From NCBI GenBank assembly GCA_028290305.1, contig JAQGKC010000189.1:14964-78963 (forward strand): a DNA stretch of 64,000 nt. The letters run 5' to 3'. Source of the DNA: Bradyrhizobium sp. Its GTDB lineage: Bacteria > Pseudomonadota > Alphaproteobacteria > Rhizobiales > Xanthobacteraceae. Shown piece by piece: positions 53,892 to 62,240 of this stretch. A program made the translations under genes and the position numbers. How positions within the stretch are numbered: position 1 is the first letter of the stretch; each line of letters opens with the position of its first letter. The notes beneath the pieces were generated by a model. It was not told where the DNA came from and did no database searches. It worked only from the letters and a program-made list of their open reading frames with translations.

Positions 53892-55064
53892 ATGATTCCC
53901 AACGCGCATCGGATGTTCAACTTCGATCTCGGTGAAACCGCGGACGCGATTCGCGAAACCGTGCATGATTTCTCGGCGCACGAGATCGCACCCCGCGCGG
54001 CCGAGATCGACAAGAGCAATCAATTCCCGCGCGACTTGTGGCCGAAACTCGGCGCGCTCGGCCTGCACGGGATTACCGTCGAGGAGGAATATGGCGGATC
54101 GGGTCTGGGCTATCTCGAGCACTGCATCGCAATGGAGGAAATTTCGCGCGCGTCGGCGGCAGTGGGGCTGTCCTATGGCGCGCACTCCAATCTTTGCGTC
54201 AATCAGCTGCGCCGTAATGGCAACGAAACACAGAAGCGCAAATACCTGCCGAAGCTGATTTCCGGAGAGCATGTCGGCGCGCTGGCGATGTCCGAGCCCG
54301 GCGCCGGTTCCGACGTGGTGTCGATGTCGACCCGCGCCGAGAAGAAGGGCGACCGCTACGTCATCAACGGCAGCAAAATGTGGATCACCAACGGGCCCGT
54401 CGCGGAAACGCTGGTGGTGTATGCCAAAACCGATCCGGCCGCCGGCCCGCGTGGCATCACCGCCTTCATCATCGAAAAAGGCATGAAGGGATTTTCGACC
54501 GCGCAAAAGCTCGACAAGCTCGGCATGCGCGGTTCCGACACCGCTGAGCTGGTCTTCGAGAATTGCGAAGTGCCGGAAGAAAACGTGCTCGGCGAGGTCG
54601 GCCGCGGCGTCAACGTGCTGATGTCGGGTCTCGATTACGAGCGCTCGGTTCTGGCCGCGGGGCCGCTCGGGATCATGCAGGCCTGCCTCGATGTGGTCAT
54701 GCCCTATGTGCACGAGCGCAAGCAATTCGGTCAGCCGATCGGCAGCTTCCAATTGGTGCAGGGCAAGATCGCCGACATGTACACGACCATGAACGCCTCC
54801 CGCGCCTACGTCTACGCGGTGGCGAAAGCCTGCGACCGCGGCGAGACCACCCGTGAGGATGCGGCCGGCGCCATCCTCTATGCCTCCGAGAAAGCGACGC
54901 AATGCGCGCTCGATGCGATCCAGTTGCTCGGCGGCAACGGCTATATCAACGACTATCCGACCGGCCGGCTGCTGCGCGACGCCAAGCTTTACGAGATCGG
55001 CGCCGGCACCGGCGAAATCCGCCGCATGCTGATCGGCCGGGAGCTGTTCGAGAAATCGGCTTGA
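53892..55064 (+). CDS. ivd: isovaleryl-CoA dehydrogenase-like acyl-CoA dehydrogenase
   Basis: The 390-residue flavoprotein fits isovaleryl-CoA dehydrogenase: [18 protein letters not shown] and [14 protein letters not shown] for FAD/substrate, and the [21 protein letters not shown] block near residue 240, where IVD carries its catalytic glutamate (E in YERS). It oxidises isovaleryl-CoA in leucine breakdown. ATG 53892 has CGGAGGG upstream. It is divergent from the P450 pair with 222 bp between, and no other leucine-degradation genes follow, which is unusual. Confidence 0.88.
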   Translation: MIPNAHRMFNFDLGETADAIRETVHDFSAHEIAPRAAEIDKSNQFPRDLWPKLGALGLHGITVEEEYGGSGLGYLEHCIAMEEISRASAAVGLSYGAHSNLCVNQLRRNGNETQKRKYLPKLISGEHVGALAMSEPGAGSDVVSMSTRAEKKGDRYVINGSKMWITNGPVAETLVVYAKTDPAAGPRGITAFIIEKGMKGFSTAQKLDKLGMRGSDTAELVFENCEVPEENVLGEVGRGVNVLMSGLDYERSVLAAGPLGIMQACLDVVMPYVHERKQFGQPIGSFQLVQGKIADMYTTMNASRAYVYAVAKACDRGETTREDAAGAILYASEKATQCALDAIQLLGGNGYINDYPTGRLLRDAKLYEIGAGTGEIRRMLIGRELFEKSA

Positions 55065-55083
55065 TATTAAGACTCCGCCCCGC

Positions 55084-55201
55084 TTGTCGTCCCGGCGCAC
55101 GCCGGGACCCATACGGCGCGGAGCCGCGTTTCAGCACGGAGCAGAGGCCTTTTTCAACATCGAGGCCAGGGGTTATGGGTCCCTGCGTTCGCAGGGACGA
55201 C
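55084..55201. repeat. intergenic palindromic repeat (GTCGTCCCGGCG type)
   Basis: Starts GTCGTCCCGGCGCACGCCGGGACCC and contains a second GGGTCCCTGCG...CGCAGGGACGA arm; the two ends pair as an imperfect hairpin. It lies between the IVD gene and the convergent DUF2927 gene. Confidence 0.75.
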
Positions 55202-55219
55202 CGCCGAGAGTGTGTCTCT

Positions 55220-56041
55220 CTACTCCGCCAGATTATTGACCTTCTTCACCCAAACCCGCACGTCGGCCAGCACGTCGGGCAGCACCTCCCTGACCTCTGC
55301 GACGGTCATGCCGGCCCTGATGCGGGGGTCGTACAGGATATTGAGGATGTACTGGTCATAGACGTCGAAGAACCCCATCGACACATTGTCGTTGAACATG
55401 GTCCAGGGCACCGAAGAAGTATCGTTGATCGGCCCCAGCGACTGCAGCAATTCCTCATAGGCGCAGTCAAGGAAGACGAAATCGCCGCTGTCGACCGTGA
55501 GGATCACGTCGGAATGTTCGATTTCGAACTTTTCGTTCTTGCGGAAGCCGGACAGGCATTGCGGATCCAGCGAAGAGCGAATCTCGCGGGCCCGTTCGCT
55601 GCCGTAAAAATTCGTGATGGTGCGCGACAGATCGCGGTCGCGCACCAGATTGACGACAACGTTGGCGCCGTCGCTTGAGTCCGCCATGGCGATGTCGAGA
55701 TGCTGAACCCGCTGCGCGATGTCGGTAACGACTTTGGCGAGTTGTGCTTTCCGATCCGGACGGCCTGCGCCGTCGGCGAAGACGCGCACCGGCATGTCGT
55801 ATTTTCGGATGCGGTCGACCCGGCCGGCCAGATGATATTCAGCGCCGAACGCGGTCTTGAAAAACCCTTCCGTTATTTCGCTGTCAGTGAAGGTCGTTTT
55901 TTCCGCGCGCTGGCGCGATGCGATCGCGGGAATTTCGGCCGCCGCTGCCGGCCCCCAGACGATGCTGTCGAACGCGATGCCGGTCAAAGCGACCGCGAGT
56001 ATCCCAAGGATTTGCGAAGGTCGGTCAGGAGAACTCATCAT
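55220..56041 (-). CDS. DUF2927 exported protein
   Basis: The 273-residue protein (ATG 56041; a GTG further upstream is possible) has a hydrophobic N-terminus (ILGILAVALTGIAFDSIVWG) then a DUF2927-type domain: FTDSEITEGFFKTAFGAEYHL near residue 50, VRVFADGAGRPDR, and near the C-terminus DVYDQYILNILYDPRIRAGMT. DUF2927 proteins are predicted secreted or lipid-linked and of unknown role in alphaproteobacteria. It is next to an L,D-transpeptidase gene, which hints at an envelope location. Confidence 0.82.
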   Translation of the reverse strand: MMSSPDRPSQILGILAVALTGIAFDSIVWGPAAAAEIPAIASRQRAEKTTFTDSEITEGFFKTAFGAEYHLAGRVDRIRKYDMPVRVFADGAGRPDRKAQLAKVVTDIAQRVQHLDIAMADSSDGANVVVNLVRDRDLSRTITNFYGSERAREIRSSLDPQCLSGFRKNEKFEIEHSDVILTVDSGDFVFLDCAYEELLQSLGPINDTSSVPWTMFNDNVSMGFFDVYDQYILNILYDPRIRAGMTVAEVREVLPDVLADVRVWVKKVNNLAE

Positions 56042-56133
56042 GCCGACGCTGCCGCAATCGGCGGGCGCGCGCAAGGCGTGATCAATCACACCTGCCGGGT
56101 GGCCGGCGCAAGTTCCCTTAACTTGGGGTGTGG

Positions 56134-56706
56134 CTAGTTTTTCACGACGACGGTGGCGCCGACGGAAACGCGATCATAAAGATCGGTCACGTCCTCGTTG
56201 GTCATGCGGAAGCAGCCGGAGGACACGGCCTGGCCGATCGTCTCCGGCTCGTTCGAGCCGTGGATGCGGTACAGCGTCGAGCCCAGATACATGGCGCGGG
56301 CGCCGAGCGGGTTGTCGATGCCGCCGGACATGCGGCGCGGCAGATCGGGGCGCCGCGCCAGCATCTGCGAGGGCGGTGTCCAGCTCGGCCATTCCTTCTT
56401 GGCGGAGATGCGATGAACGCCGCCCCAGCGGAAACCGTCACGGCCGACACCGATGCCGTAGCGAAGCGCCTGGCCATTGGGCAGCACGAAATAAAGCCGC
56501 CGCTCGGCGGTATTCACTATGATGGTGCCGGGTGCGTAATTGCTCTCAAAATTCACGGTCGTGCGCGGAATCGGGCTTGAGCCGCCGATCCTGAAATTGG
56601 GACCGCCTCCCATGATATCCCGCATATCGACGCCCTGGGCCTGCCCCTGGCCGGCGCTGGCCAGCAAGGTCACCGCCGCAAACAGCAGAGCAAAAACCCG
56701 GGTCAT
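56134..56706 (-). CDS. L,D-transpeptidase (YkuD)
   Basis: The 190-residue exported protein has a signal peptide (MTRVFALLFAAVTLLASAGQG, cleavage near GQAQ) and a YkuD catalytic domain: HGSNEPETIGQAVSSGCFRMTNEDV, where the H-G and S-x-G-C-x-R pattern marks the catalytic Cys. It cross-links or anchors peptidoglycan by forming 3-3 bonds. GAGGA lies just before ATG 56706. It is divergent from the TPP enzyme gene at 56930. Confidence 0.93.
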   Translation of the reverse strand: MTRVFALLFAAVTLLASAGQGQAQGVDMRDIMGGGPNFRIGGSSPIPRTTVNFESNYAPGTIIVNTAERRLYFVLPNGQALRYGIGVGRDGFRWGGVHRISAKKEWPSWTPPSQMLARRPDLPRRMSGGIDNPLGARAMYLGSTLYRIHGSNEPETIGQAVSSGCFRMTNEDVTDLYDRVSVGATVVVKN

Positions 56707-56929
56707 GTTCTTCCTCGCGAAACATCGATTTCGTTGCGAGAGAGGCCATAATTGGCGCCATTTCGCAAGCAACGAGCCCGTGAGGGCAGTGATTTTTAAA
56801 CACTGCGGTTAAAAAAGCATCGCTTTGCGCGGCGATGGCAGCAATGCCTTGCGACCCCTTTGACGAAATGCGCTAGGAATGATTGATCTTCAATCAGTTT
56901 CGAGAAACGTCGCGAACGGGAGTGGAATG

Positions 56930-58474
56930 ATGAACGGTGCGGAAAGTCTGGTGCGGACCTTGGTGGCGGGCGGCGTTGATGTCTGCTTTGCCAATCCTGG
57001 CACCTCGGAGATGCATTTTGTCGCCGCGCTGGATCGGGTCGAGGGCATGCGCTGCGTGCTCGGCCTGTTCGAGGGCGTGGTGACCGGGGCGGCGGACGGC
57101 TATTTCCGCATGAAGGGCACGCCGGCCTCGACGCTGCTGCATCTCGGGCCCGGCCTCGCCAACGGCCTCGCCAACCTGCACAACGCCAAGAAGGCCCATT
57201 CCGGCATCGTCAACATTGTCGGCCAGCATGCGGTCTATCACATCGGTTTCAACGCGCCACTGACCTCCGACATCGAGGGCCTGGCGCGGCCGATGTCGGC
57301 CTGGGTGCGGACCTCGCCGGACGCGAAATCCGTCGCCGCCGATGGCGCTGCCGCGATCGCCGCGGCCAAAAGCAGCCCGCCGCAGATCGCCACCCTGATC
57401 CTGCCCGCCGACACCGCCTGGAACGAGGCCGACGGCATTGCCCAGGTGCCGGCTGAATCCCAGCGCATCAGTTATTCCTCGCAGGCCGTGGACAACGCCG
57501 CCAAGGTGCTGCGCGGCGGCGCCCAGACGCTGCTGCTGCTCAGCGGCAACGCCTTGACCGAGCAGGGACTGGCGCTGGCGGCGCAAATCGCCGGCAAGAC
57601 CGGCTGCAAGGTGATGGGCCAGACCTACAATCCGCGCATGGCGCGCGGGCGAGGGCGGTTCTCGATCGACCGGATTCCCTACGTGATCGAGCAGGCGCTG
57701 CCGATCCTGAAAGATTTCAAGCACATCGTTCTGGTCGACGCCAATGATCCCGTGGCGTTTTTCGCCTACCCGAACAAACCGAGCCAGCTGAAGCCCGAGG
57801 GCTGCGAAGTTCACCGCATGACGTCATGGGGAGAAAATTCGGTCGCGGCGCTGGATGCGCTGGCGAACGCGCTCGGCGCCAAGCCGGCAGATGCCAAACC
57901 GCAAAAAATGGTCGAATTGACAAAACCGACCGGTGCGCTGACCCACGCCTCGATCGCGCAGGCGATTGCGATGGCGATCCCGGAAAACGCCATTGTGGTC
58001 GATGAATCCATCACCACAGGGCGCGGCTTCTTTCCGCCGACGGCGGCTGCCGCGCCGCATGACTGGCTGCAGAACATGGGCGGTTCGATTGGATTTTCGA
58101 CGCCGGTCGCGACCGGGGCCGCGGTGGCGTGTCCAGACCGCAAGGTGATCTGCATGGTCGGCGACGGCAGCGCGATGTACACGCTGCAATCGCTTTGGAC
58201 CCAGGCCCGCGAGGGCCTCAACGTCACGACCATCGTGTTCGCCAACCGCATCTATCAGATCCTGCGCGGCGAGTTCGACGGCGTTGGCGCCGGTGAGCCG
58301 GGGCAGCGCGCGATGGACATGCTGAAAATCGATCGACCGGCGCTCGACTGGGTTGCGCTTGCCAAGGGCATGGGTGTTTCGGCCCGCTCGGTCAGCAATG
58401 TTGACGATTTCGTCAAGGCGCTGGCGGAAGCGATCCCCGAGAACGGACCGCGGCTGATCGAAGTGCAGATGTAA
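56930..58474 (+). CDS. acetolactate-synthase-like TPP enzyme
   Basis: The 514-residue protein has the FANPGTSEMHFVAALD block, an FEG-type glutamate in LGLFEGVVTGAADG near residue 50, and the TPP core GDGSAMYTLQSLWTQAREGLNVTTIVFANR near 420. It belongs to the acetolactate synthase/benzoylformate decarboxylase superfamily but is diverged from IlvB. Several bacterial relatives act on 2-oxo acids other than pyruvate. Two in-frame ATGs (56927 and 56930) sit after GGGAG. It is the third TPP enzyme in 15 kb and is not near mdlC. Confidence 0.85.
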   Translation: MNGAESLVRTLVAGGVDVCFANPGTSEMHFVAALDRVEGMRCVLGLFEGVVTGAADGYFRMKGTPASTLLHLGPGLANGLANLHNAKKAHSGIVNIVGQHAVYHIGFNAPLTSDIEGLARPMSAWVRTSPDAKSVAADGAAAIAAAKSSPPQIATLILPADTAWNEADGIAQVPAESQRISYSSQAVDNAAKVLRGGAQTLLLLSGNALTEQGLALAAQIAGKTGCKVMGQTYNPRMARGRGRFSIDRIPYVIEQALPILKDFKHIVLVDANDPVAFFAYPNKPSQLKPEGCEVHRMTSWGENSVAALDALANALGAKPADAKPQKMVELTKPTGALTHASIAQAIAMAIPENAIVVDESITTGRGFFPPTAAAAPHDWLQNMGGSIGFSTPVATGAAVACPDRKVICMVGDGSAMYTLQSLWTQAREGLNVTTIVFANRIYQILRGEFDGVGAGEPGQRAMDMLKIDRPALDWVALAKGMGVSARSVSNVDDFVKALAEAIPENGPRLIEVQM

Positions 58475-58545
58475 AGGCGACCGTCGCGGCTGCGTGAGCG
58501 TGCAAAAGCTCGAAAGTTCAGCCGAAAATGAAGCCCACGAAATTT

Positions 58546-58628
58546 CGTCGTGCCCGGCCTTGTGCCGGGCATTCACGTCTTTGGAGCTGGCGAAGACGTG
58601 GATAGCCGAGGCAAGCCCGGCCATGACG
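58546..58628. repeat. intergenic palindromic repeat (CGTCGTGCCCGG type)
   Basis: Begins CGTCGTGCCCGGCCTTGTGC and ends AGGCAAGCCCGGCCATGACG, related to the element at 13423-13513. It sits between the TPP enzyme gene and the next hypothetical gene. Confidence 0.75.
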
Positions 58629-58761
58629 ATGTTTGAGAGAGCCTGAAAAAAGCTCGATGCATTTGCGTTCAGGCTCCAGTTTTCATTTTGACGCGTTTTC
58701 TTCACGCGAACCGGTATCCACTTCGCTGGAAAACGCTTTAGAATGCGTCGACGGAGGCAGC

Positions 58762-59283
58762 ATGCAGTCCGAGATGCAGTCCGAGTTGGGCAAGGTCGTC
58801 AGCGCGCTTGGTGAATTCTATGCGCGCGAGACCTATCTGTTCGAAAAGGATCTTGGCGAGCGCGCGCTCACTCATCGCCTGGCCGTGCATCTCGAAAAGC
58901 AGTTCGAAGGCTGGGACGTCGACTGCGATTACGACAGGCTCGGGGAGCGAACGCTGCGGATGCCGAAGGGGTCGACTGTCTCTACCGACGATCATATCGG
59001 AAAATCGATTTACCCTGACATTGTCGTGCACCGCCGAACCGTTCCGGAAAACCTGCTCGCGGTCGAAGTCCGGAAGTCAACGAACCACCAACCGCCGGAA
59101 CATGACCAGCACAAGCTACGCGCGCTGACCGATCCGCATCTGTGGTTCGCCTACCGGATCGGGGTCTATCTTGTGCTGGGAAGGAAGAGCGTCGTATCCG
59201 ATGTTTATTTCGGCGGCTTGATCGACCAGCCTTTATCCGACTGGCTGGCCGGGCGGCTGGAGGATGCGGGGTTGGGGGTGTAA
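58762..59283 (+). CDS. hypothetical protein with PD-(D/E)xK-like motif
   Basis: The 173-residue protein is not a named family. The residues YPDIVVHRR (D86) and LLAVEVRKS (E102, R104, K105) look like the acidic/lysine core of a PD-(D/E)xK nuclease-type fold, with an upstream helix ALTHRLAVHLE and a following LVLG strand. The usual ExK lysine is R then K here. ATG 58762 has GGAGG 4 bases upstream. The frame is open farther upstream through the repeat, but that extension is unlikely. It might be a nuclease or a nuclease-fold relative; unproven. Confidence 0.68.
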   Translation: MQSEMQSELGKVVSALGEFYARETYLFEKDLGERALTHRLAVHLEKQFEGWDVDCDYDRLGERTLRMPKGSTVSTDDHIGKSIYPDIVVHRRTVPENLLAVEVRKSTNHQPPEHDQHKLRALTDPHLWFAYRIGVYLVLGRKSVVSDVYFGGLIDQPLSDWLAGRLEDAGLGV

Positions 59284-59395
59284 GAAGATCGAGTGGGTTT
59301 CGGTGGCGCGGGATGATGATCTCAAACCAGTTCTTCGTCGTAGAATCATTTCCCTGAAACCCCGCGACGGCAGAGGAAACCCGCCGGCAGGTCAT

Positions 59396-59755
59396 TTATT
59401 CGACAATGACATTGATCGTTACCGTGGCGATTTGGCCAGCCCCGCCCCTGTAGTTCGCGTTGGATGTGACCGTGTAGACGAACGAATCGGCTCCCTTGAA
59501 ACCCGGGTTCGTCCTGTAGGCGATTCCGTAAGGACCGTTCTTTCCTGCGATGCCGTGCTTCGGCCGTTGTATAATCCTGATGGCCGCGATGTTGTCCGGG
59601 TGGTTGCTTGTTGAAGTACACACAGCTCCGTCGGTCTGCCAGGTTCCGGTGAACGAACTCCCGAACTGCCACGCCGTCTTGGCGTGAACGCACTCGGCGT
59701 GAGCTAACCCGAAACTGAATGACAGCAGAGCGAATCCGCAAAAAGCTCGAAACAT
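59396..59755 (-). CDS. small exported Ig-like or cadherin-like domain protein
   Basis: The 119-residue protein has a signal peptide (MFRAFCGFALLSFSFGLAHA) and a compact domain with two cysteines (ECVHAKTAW and AVCTST), then a KGADSFVYTVTSNANYRGGAGQIATVTINVIVE block that resembles the GxDSFxYxVxDxxG strands of cadherin-like/Ig-like tandem repeat domains. Single-domain exported forms like this are uncommon; role unknown. Convergent with the preceding gene. Confidence 0.72.
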   Translation of the reverse strand: MFRAFCGFALLSFSFGLAHAECVHAKTAWQFGSSFTGTWQTDGAVCTSTSNHPDNIAAIRIIQRPKHGIAGKNGPYGIAYRTNPGFKGADSFVYTVTSNANYRGGAGQIATVTINVIVE

Positions 59756-59942
59756 GCACACTATTCATTTCTCTTTTTTACCAAAGACCGCAAGGCCATA
59801 GGGCGCCATAGCGAAGCGTATTGCGCTGTGGAAAATATTGCCGGGTTTCATGGACGCCAATGAGCGTCGCGATGGGTGCAGTGGCGGGTGAGGCGGAGCC
59901 TATCAACGGGCGCGCATTCGCGCGACCGTTGGCTAATTTGCC

Positions 59943-61241
59943 CTACGGGTTATTCCCCGTATATTTCAAAATCCAGAGCCCCTGATTTTTGTGGGTGATG
60001 TAGATAAAGCCCCGCGTATCGACCAATACATCCTCGGTCTGCGCAACGAGCTTGCCCTTGGGAAAGGTGCCGTAGCGATGTGTCGGGTCGGGCGGCAAGA
60101 AATATCCGACTTCGCGCGGCGCGGCGGGTGAACTCACGTCGTAAATCCGCAAGCCCGCGTTGAAATAGGTGAGATAGACCAGATTACCCTGCGGCTGCAC
60201 GAACGGATTGTGCAGCAGCGTGTTCTGGTTGTGCGGACCAAACCGGCCGCCGCGTTCGCAGAAGCTTTTGATCGGCCAGTCCGCCGGCGGCAGCGGCAGG
60301 GGAAGCAGCGCCATCAGCCGCGGCTTGGCGGGATCGGCGATATCGACGATCGACGCCTGCTGCAGCGGCTCCTTGCAATCCTCCTGGATGGCCTCGGAGT
60401 TGATAAAGGCGAGACCTCTCTCCGGCACCGGAATGACGGTGTGCACGCCGATGCTGGACGCGAACGGCGGCGACATCGAGAGCTGTCCGATCTTTTTCGG
60501 ATGGGCCACGTCGGAGATGTCGAGAATGATCATGCCGGCGCCGCCATAGGGCAAATAAGCCGTGTTGCCGACGATGAACGCGGGGCCGTGGAGCATGGTG
60601 CCGGGGGGTGCGGCAGGCTGTTCGCCGTCTTTCTGGCCGGGCACCCACCAGCGGCCGGCCTCAACCGGATGTGCGGGGTCGCTGATATCGACGATGACGT
60701 AAATATTGCCTTTGTATCCCGGCATGATCGCCGAGAGATGCATGTACTTGCCGCCCTGATAGCCGTTGCGATGGGTGCCGAGCGAGCCGGTCTTGTACTG
60801 GCCGAGTTTTTGCGGATTGAGCGGGTCCTTGAGATCCCAGATCAGAACGCCTTCGTCGAACGGTTTTGAGGGATCGCCACCCCATCCCGGTGAGATCTTG
60901 GCGAGCGCCGTGATCATCTTGCCGTCGGCGATTTCCATCTGGTCGGTCGCGGTGTTGTCCGGCCCCTGGATTTCCTTGACCACTTTTGGATCGGCGGGAT
61001 CGGTGACATCGACGATCTGCCATCCCTCGTTCCACAACATGCCGAGGTAGAGATACCAGCGATCGCCGACCTTCTGGATCGACATCTTGAAGCCTGGCTT
61101 GTCGTTCAGATTGCTGTAACCCACGGCTTCGATGTTCTGGCCGACCGCACCTAGGGGAATGGGATCCGCGCGCGTCTGCGTTCCCGGCACCACCGACAGA
61201 AAAGCAGCCGCCATTGCAGCCACCAGATGCATCGCTCTCAT
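59943..61241 (-). CDS. LVIVD-repeat exported beta-propeller protein
   Basis: The 432-residue protein has a signal peptide (MRAMHLVAAMAAAFLSVVPG, ending TRADP) and several LVIVD-type repeats: WQIVDVTDPADPKVV, VLIWDLKDPLNPQKLG, IYVIVDISDPAHPVEAG, MIILDISDVAHPKKIG, ASIVDIADPAKPRLM, LRIYDVSSPAAPREVG. The repeats would form a beta-propeller, as in choice-of-anchor LVIVD proteins. GGGAGGGAACGCC lies before the ATG. It is likely periplasmic; function unknown. The conserved repeat spacing makes the call firm. Confidence 0.88.
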   Translation of the reverse strand: MRAMHLVAAMAAAFLSVVPGTQTRADPIPLGAVGQNIEAVGYSNLNDKPGFKMSIQKVGDRWYLYLGMLWNEGWQIVDVTDPADPKVVKEIQGPDNTATDQMEIADGKMITALAKISPGWGGDPSKPFDEGVLIWDLKDPLNPQKLGQYKTGSLGTHRNGYQGGKYMHLSAIMPGYKGNIYVIVDISDPAHPVEAGRWWVPGQKDGEQPAAPPGTMLHGPAFIVGNTAYLPYGGAGMIILDISDVAHPKKIGQLSMSPPFASSIGVHTVIPVPERGLAFINSEAIQEDCKEPLQQASIVDIADPAKPRLMALLPLPLPPADWPIKSFCERGGRFGPHNQNTLLHNPFVQPQGNLVYLTYFNAGLRIYDVSSPAAPREVGYFLPPDPTHRYGTFPKGKLVAQTEDVLVDTRGFIYITHKNQGLWILKYTGNNP

Positions 61242-61543
61242 GGCGTTCCCTCCCACCGATCTTGTTTTCTTGGGAAGCGAAAATCGTATGGTTTGGACTT
61301 GATCGCAATCGCCACGCCAACATGGGGGTTCTGCGCGAATTGTGCTTGCTGCCGTTTGCGGGTTTCGCGCGATTGCTGTTGACAAGGCCGATCAGGGCCG
61401 TTGGCTAATCCTCGGCGCACGCGCGGTCGGGTGGGGCAAATAGATTCAGTTTTGTTCAAATTAGCGCCAGCGAATAACCTTCAAAAGTTAGGTTAAAAGT
61501 CGAGTCAGATTGCACTCTAAGCCGCAAGTTGTATGGCTTATGC

Positions 61544-61729
61544 ATGTCCTCGTCATTTCATAACGCCGACAAACAAACCCACCGGAGAGTCATGCTGGTG
61601 GGCTTGGTGTTCTGCGCGCTTTTCGTGGCAGTGAGCTTTTTTGCAAGAGAGCAGCCTGAGAACACCTACGTATTGCAGAAGGCGGACAGGCTGGTGCGCA
61701 CCGCAGGCACGCCAGCACCTGCTAATTAG
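61544..61729 (+). CDS. small single-helix membrane protein
   Basis: The 61-residue protein has a soluble N-terminus (MSSSFHNADKQTHRR), one transmembrane helix (VMLVGLVFCALFVAVSFFA) and a short C-terminal tail. Codon usage is like the neighbours. ATG 61544 is preferred over TTG 61529. Unknown function; similar short proteins occur in the genus. The 61242-61543 stretch upstream shows a TTGACA at 61379 but no convincing -10. Confidence 0.55.
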   Translation: MSSSFHNADKQTHRRVMLVGLVFCALFVAVSFFAREQPENTYVLQKADRLVRTAGTPAPAN

Positions 61730-61801
61730 TTAATCGTTTCGCGGCGAATGGAACCGCGAGCCAGCGCCGCGATTATCTTTCCGGCTATTCAGGAGGCGAT
61801 C

Positions 61802-61930
61802 ATGTCTCAATGGCGCGATACCATGGTGGACAGGCCGGAAACAGATGACAGGGCTTACATGACGGGCTGGACGATTTCCGGCCTGGCCGTGCTCGGCACC
61901 ATCGTCACGGTTTGGCTTCTCGGGATCTAA
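61802..61930 (+). CDS. 42-residue membrane protein next to the att site
   Basis: The 42-residue protein (MSQWRDTMVDRPETDDRAYMTGWTISGL...) has one transmembrane helix (GLAVLGTIVTVWLLGI). An AGGAGG at 6 bases upstream makes it a believable gene. It ends 20 bases before the tRNA fragment, so it belongs to the native chromosome side. Confidence 0.6.
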   Translation: MSQWRDTMVDRPETDDRAYMTGWTISGLAVLGTIVTVWLLGI

Positions 61931-61950
61931 GCTGGAACGATCCGGCGTAG

Positions 61951-61995
61951 TGGTGGGCGCACAAGGGATCGAACCTTGGACCTCTCCCGTGTGAA
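61951..61995 (-). other. 3' fragment of tRNA-Val(CAC), att site
   Basis: Read on the minus strand the 45 bases are: anticodon loop TTCACAC (anticodon CAC), the 3' strand of the anticodon stem GGGAG, variable region AGGTC, T-arm CAAGG-TTCGATC-CCTTG, acceptor strand TGCGCCC, A and CCA. The 5' half (acceptor, D-arm and the CTCCC strand) is absent; bases before TTCACAC are GTGG. This is the classic duplicate left at one end when a tRNA-targeting element inserts, so a complete tRNA-Val(CAC) is expected at its other end. Confidence 0.85.
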
Positions 61996-62009
61996 CCACA
62001 ATCTGTAGA

Positions 62010-62089
62010 CCATAGTCAACCAAATCAAGCCATAGTAAACTTCCAGAAGTGCCTGCGTTGCAGGGATTTTACGCCATATGCGGCCATAG
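62010..62089. repeat. iterated CCATAG motifs between att site and integrase
   Basis: CCATAG occurs at 62010, 62030 and 62084, with CCATAT at 62074. Spacing is 20, 44 and 10 bases. Iterated short motifs beside an att core are typical of integrase arm-binding sites, but these may also be chance. Confidence 0.3.
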
Positions 62090-62240
62090 CTGGCCTTACC
62101 GTATTTTGTATGCCCCTGCTGTGCCCTCCGTGAATTTTCCCTGAGGGCACAACAGAGCCGGGGACGTGGAGAAGGGTTGTGACCGTTTCTTGGGTCTTCC
62201 CTCGACCTGTCCCAGGGCACAAGGAGAAAGGGCAGGGACG

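Noticed and set aside
53802..55112. 436-codon minus-strand frame opposite the isovaleryl-CoA dehydrogenase gene
   Set aside because: Antisense shadow; the plus-strand gene has all family motifs and a ribosome site.
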